Part shown: in pieces, positions 20,684 through 22,620 of the stretch | Position numbering within the stretch: the first letter of the stretch is position 1 | Layout of the letters: each line of letters starts with the position of its first letter | Assembly: GCA_003118195.1 (NCBI GenBank) | Contig: BEXV01002465.1 | Span: 40,745 to 63,364 of the forward strand | Length of the DNA: 22,620 nt | Direction of reading: 5' to 3' | Source of the DNA: Hemicentrotus pulcherrimus | Lineage: Eukaryota; Echinodermata; Echinoidea; Camarodonta; Strongylocentrotidae | Notes under the pieces: generated by a model | What the model was told of the DNA's origin: nothing | Databases searched by the model: none | Seen by the model: only the letters and a program-made list of their open reading frames with translations | Position numbers and translations under genes: made by a program

Positions 20684-21487
20684 AGGGGAAGTCCACCCTG
20701 TCACCAGCCAGTGAGGAGAGCTTCTCGACAGGATTCCCAATCTTTTTAGGCAATCCCCAGGCAGTGGCTGGTACCCATTATCCTTTTCTCTGTATTGTTT
20801 ATATTGATGTTTGTGTTGCATTGTATTCTCCATTTCTGGATATCAAATAAATGAATAAATACAACTAAAAAGTTGGTTTTGATAGAAGAAGCAAATGACA
20901 GGAACCGGTCAGTGCAACCTTTAGCAAATTCTGATCAAAATAAGAAAGTTGTGAATGTTTGAAGTTATGATAAATCAAACACGAATTGGCAACTCTGTGA
21001 CATAATCTTGCAAGCTCCCCTCCTATTTGCTCTGTACTAACAAAATCAGAAATCTTTATTTTCCCTTAAGAACATTTCCATTCATAAATGCACCCTAAAT
21101 ATAATTATAGCAAATATGGTCCTATATAATTTCTGAATGGAAAAGTCTACTCCGTCATCAATAACAAAGCGATTGAATGTTCATGAAATGTAATATATAC
21201 CGAGCAAATTGGAGAGAAGCTCGCGGGATACATCACAGTGTTGCGGCAAATTTGAGTTTGCCTGATAACGACTTCAAGAATTCATGATTTTTTTTATTCT
21301 TAATCGTAATTTGTCCAACTTTCCACCGACCTGTTCCTCTCATTTTCTGCTTCTATCAAAAACGACTCATTGTCATAAATACAAAATAGAGAATTCATAA
21401 CTTTCTTATCTTTAATGGGAATTGACTGAAACTGTCACAGAACTATCATTTCAGTTCTAACGCCTTATTATCAGGGTGGACTTCCCT
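20684..21487. mobile_element. TTAA-flanked foldback MITE (Kolobok- or piggyBac-type)
   Basis: The left end is AGGGGAAGTCCACCCTG (20684-20700) and the right end is CAGGGTGGACTTCCCT (21472-21487). TTAA lies directly outside both (20680-20683 and 21488-21491). Homology between the arms continues inward: 20871-20914 pairs with 21324-21367 (GATAGAAG...GAGGAAC-type block), and further blocks around CAACTCTGTGACATAATCTTG pair with the right arm. The element is thus a long imperfect foldback without coding capacity. TTAA duplications are used by Kolobok and piggyBac elements. AGGG-type ends fit Kolobok better, and very similar ends are familiar to me from sea urchin transcripts. Confidence 0.82.
20701..20866 (+). 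mobile_element. Foreign segment in the left arm of the TTAA element, possible retroelement 3' end
   Basis: The two arms should match here but do not. The right arm holds about 105 bp that pairs with nothing on the left, while the left arm holds about 166 bp of unrelated sequence. That sequence ends with two AATAAA hexamers (20845-20850, 20853-20858) in an A-rich tail, like the 3' end of a LINE or a processed transcript. I could not define a target-site duplication. Confidence 0.4.
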
Positions 21488-21491
21488 TTAA

Positions 21492-21967
21492 TAACCAACG
21501 CTCTACTTATTTTTTAGATGAAACTGATCTGAGGGGTCAAGTGAGACGTGGTGGGAATGTACTTTTGATAGTATGTATGGCTAGTGCAGGATATCATAAG
21601 TAAACCATCAAAGCATCGAGCATTAAGCGTAATAAGGCGATTAGTCTTATATCTCACAGCCTCCAAATACACAAGACAACTATAGGTATTCATTGTCTAG
21701 GGACTATTGTACGACATATTAATGAATTAAAGAGAAGGTTGAGTTCTGGGGAGAGGTGAAATATAATTTGTAAGCTATCTCACTGTTATCATGCAAGTGT
21801 GGGTTAACATCAGAGAAGAAGAAAAACATGTTCCCTGAAAAGCATGGCTCTTCAAATGCCTTCATATTCTGAATATAAAATGTAAAAATTGAGGTCCTTA
21901 TTTTTAAGCTGGCAGCTTAAAAATAAGGACCTCAATTTCATGTAGTCCCATAAACATCTTTCGGTGT
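21492..21967. other. Intergenic sequence between two MITEs
   Basis: No gene is seen. It contains the perfect hairpin at 21886-21938. Confidence 0.5.
21886..21938. repeat. Perfect 25-bp inverted repeat with 3-nt loop
   Basis: The arms 21886-21910 and 21914-21938 (starting AAATTGAGGTCC and ending GGACCTCAATTT) are exact reverse complements around the loop GGC. The stem has no mismatch. Confidence 0.95.
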
Positions 21968-21975
21968 ACCATGCC

Positions 21976-22118
21976 CAGTGGCGTACGCGGGATTTTTTTC
22001 AAGGGGGGTTTTAAATCAAAAGGGGGTGTTTTCCAAAAAAACATACATAAAACATACACATAAAAAAAAATTCGAGGGGAGGGTTTTACCCGAAAACCAC
22101 CCCCTGCGTTCGCGCCTG
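21976..22118. mobile_element. 143-bp hAT-type MITE with 8-bp target duplication
   Basis: The element starts CAGTGGCGTACGC and ends GCGTTCGCGCCTG. The two ends match at 10 of 13 positions as inverted repeats. ACCATGCC flanks it directly on both sides (21968-21975 and 22119-22126), a perfect 8-bp duplication as expected for the hAT superfamily. The interior is G/A-rich on the left and C-rich on the right, without coding capacity. Confidence 0.88.
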
Positions 22119-22126
22119 ACCATGCC

Positions 22127-22620
22127 AGTTCCTTTTTTCCAAGCCTGGGCCAAATTTCCTATCATTTTGATGATTCCAGAACCTTGTAGTACACACCATT
22201 ACTTATATGTTACATGTTCAACCTTTTCTGATCGATTCCACACCGTTTCTTTCAGAATGCAATCGCAAGACCAGAACTCAACTTTATCTTTAAGTTTCAC
22301 ACCTCTGTTTATTTACTTTCAAAAGAAAGAACAAATATAAAGTATTTATCTTATTGCAAAAATGCATGTATCGTCTGTATCATTTGTTATTATTTTCATC
22401 TCTATCATTATTGTTTATTGAAATGAACTTAAAGTGAATTGAAATTGACACTTTAAATGCATCTCAGTAGGTGATGATTCTATTCTTATATTCTTATTCC
22501 TTATTCCCGCACCCCCTAACGATTTAATACTTTAAATGTTCGTTATTTAGTTGTCTAGGGACATATTCATCTAAAATTGACACTATAAATACATGGAGGG
22601 TCTCATTCCTTATACTACCA
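22127..22620. other. Gene-free sequence at the right edge
   Basis: This is AT-rich sequence with no supportable gene. An open frame that enters from the MITE (to 22340) has no recognisable domain. Confidence 0.45.

Overview
The window is eukaryotic nuclear DNA from an animal, most likely a marine invertebrate deuterostome, with an echinoderm as the best guess. The grounds are AT-rich sequence with long gene-free stretches, spliceosomal GT/AG introns, a biogenic-amine GPCR, several MITE-type repeats, and a TTAA-flanked foldback repeat whose ends resemble repeats I remember from sea urchin transcripts. The species call is an inference from memory.

Positions 203-10689 look like one large DNA transposon of about 10.5 kb. 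It is bounded by terminal inverted repeats (TIRs) of about 0.86 kb (203-1064 and 9839-10689). By hand alignment these are about 98% identical, and each is built from diverged ~140-160 bp tandem subrepeats rich in short palindromes. Between the TIRs lies a single plus-strand gene, readable as five phase-0 coding exons (1916-1966, 2538-2609, 2879-2950, 3481-7740, 8057-8407) that would encode about 1601 residues. The protein has an acidic N-terminus with a duplicated 24-residue exon, two C-x2-C...H-x2-C modules, a long central region, a C-terminal PIN/FEN1/Asteroid-like nuclease region and an acidic tail. It resembles a large family of uncharacterised multi-copy proteins from marine invertebrates and fish. 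I do not recognise it as any named transposase, so an intact TIR-bounded copy is the most interesting object here. The right end stops at a single N (10690), so the target-site duplication cannot be read.

From 10691 to about 12.9 kb there is small repeat debris: the end of a hAT-like element, a 95-bp inverted pair, a (TA)12 tract, and a 203-bp foldback MITE at 12691-12893. The region 12894-15841 holds nothing I can support as a gene. A single-exon serotonin-type GPCR of 495 aa lies on the minus strand at 15842-17329, with features closest to 5-HT7/5-HT1 receptors. Its upstream side (17330-20679) has simple repeats but no recognisable gene. The right end holds a TTAA-flanked foldback element (20684-21487) carrying a foreign insert, a perfect 25-bp hairpin (21886-21938), and a 143-bp hAT-type MITE with a clean 8-bp target duplication (21976-22118).

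The transposon gene and the GPCR are on opposite strands, about 7.4 kb apart, and nothing suggests that they work together.
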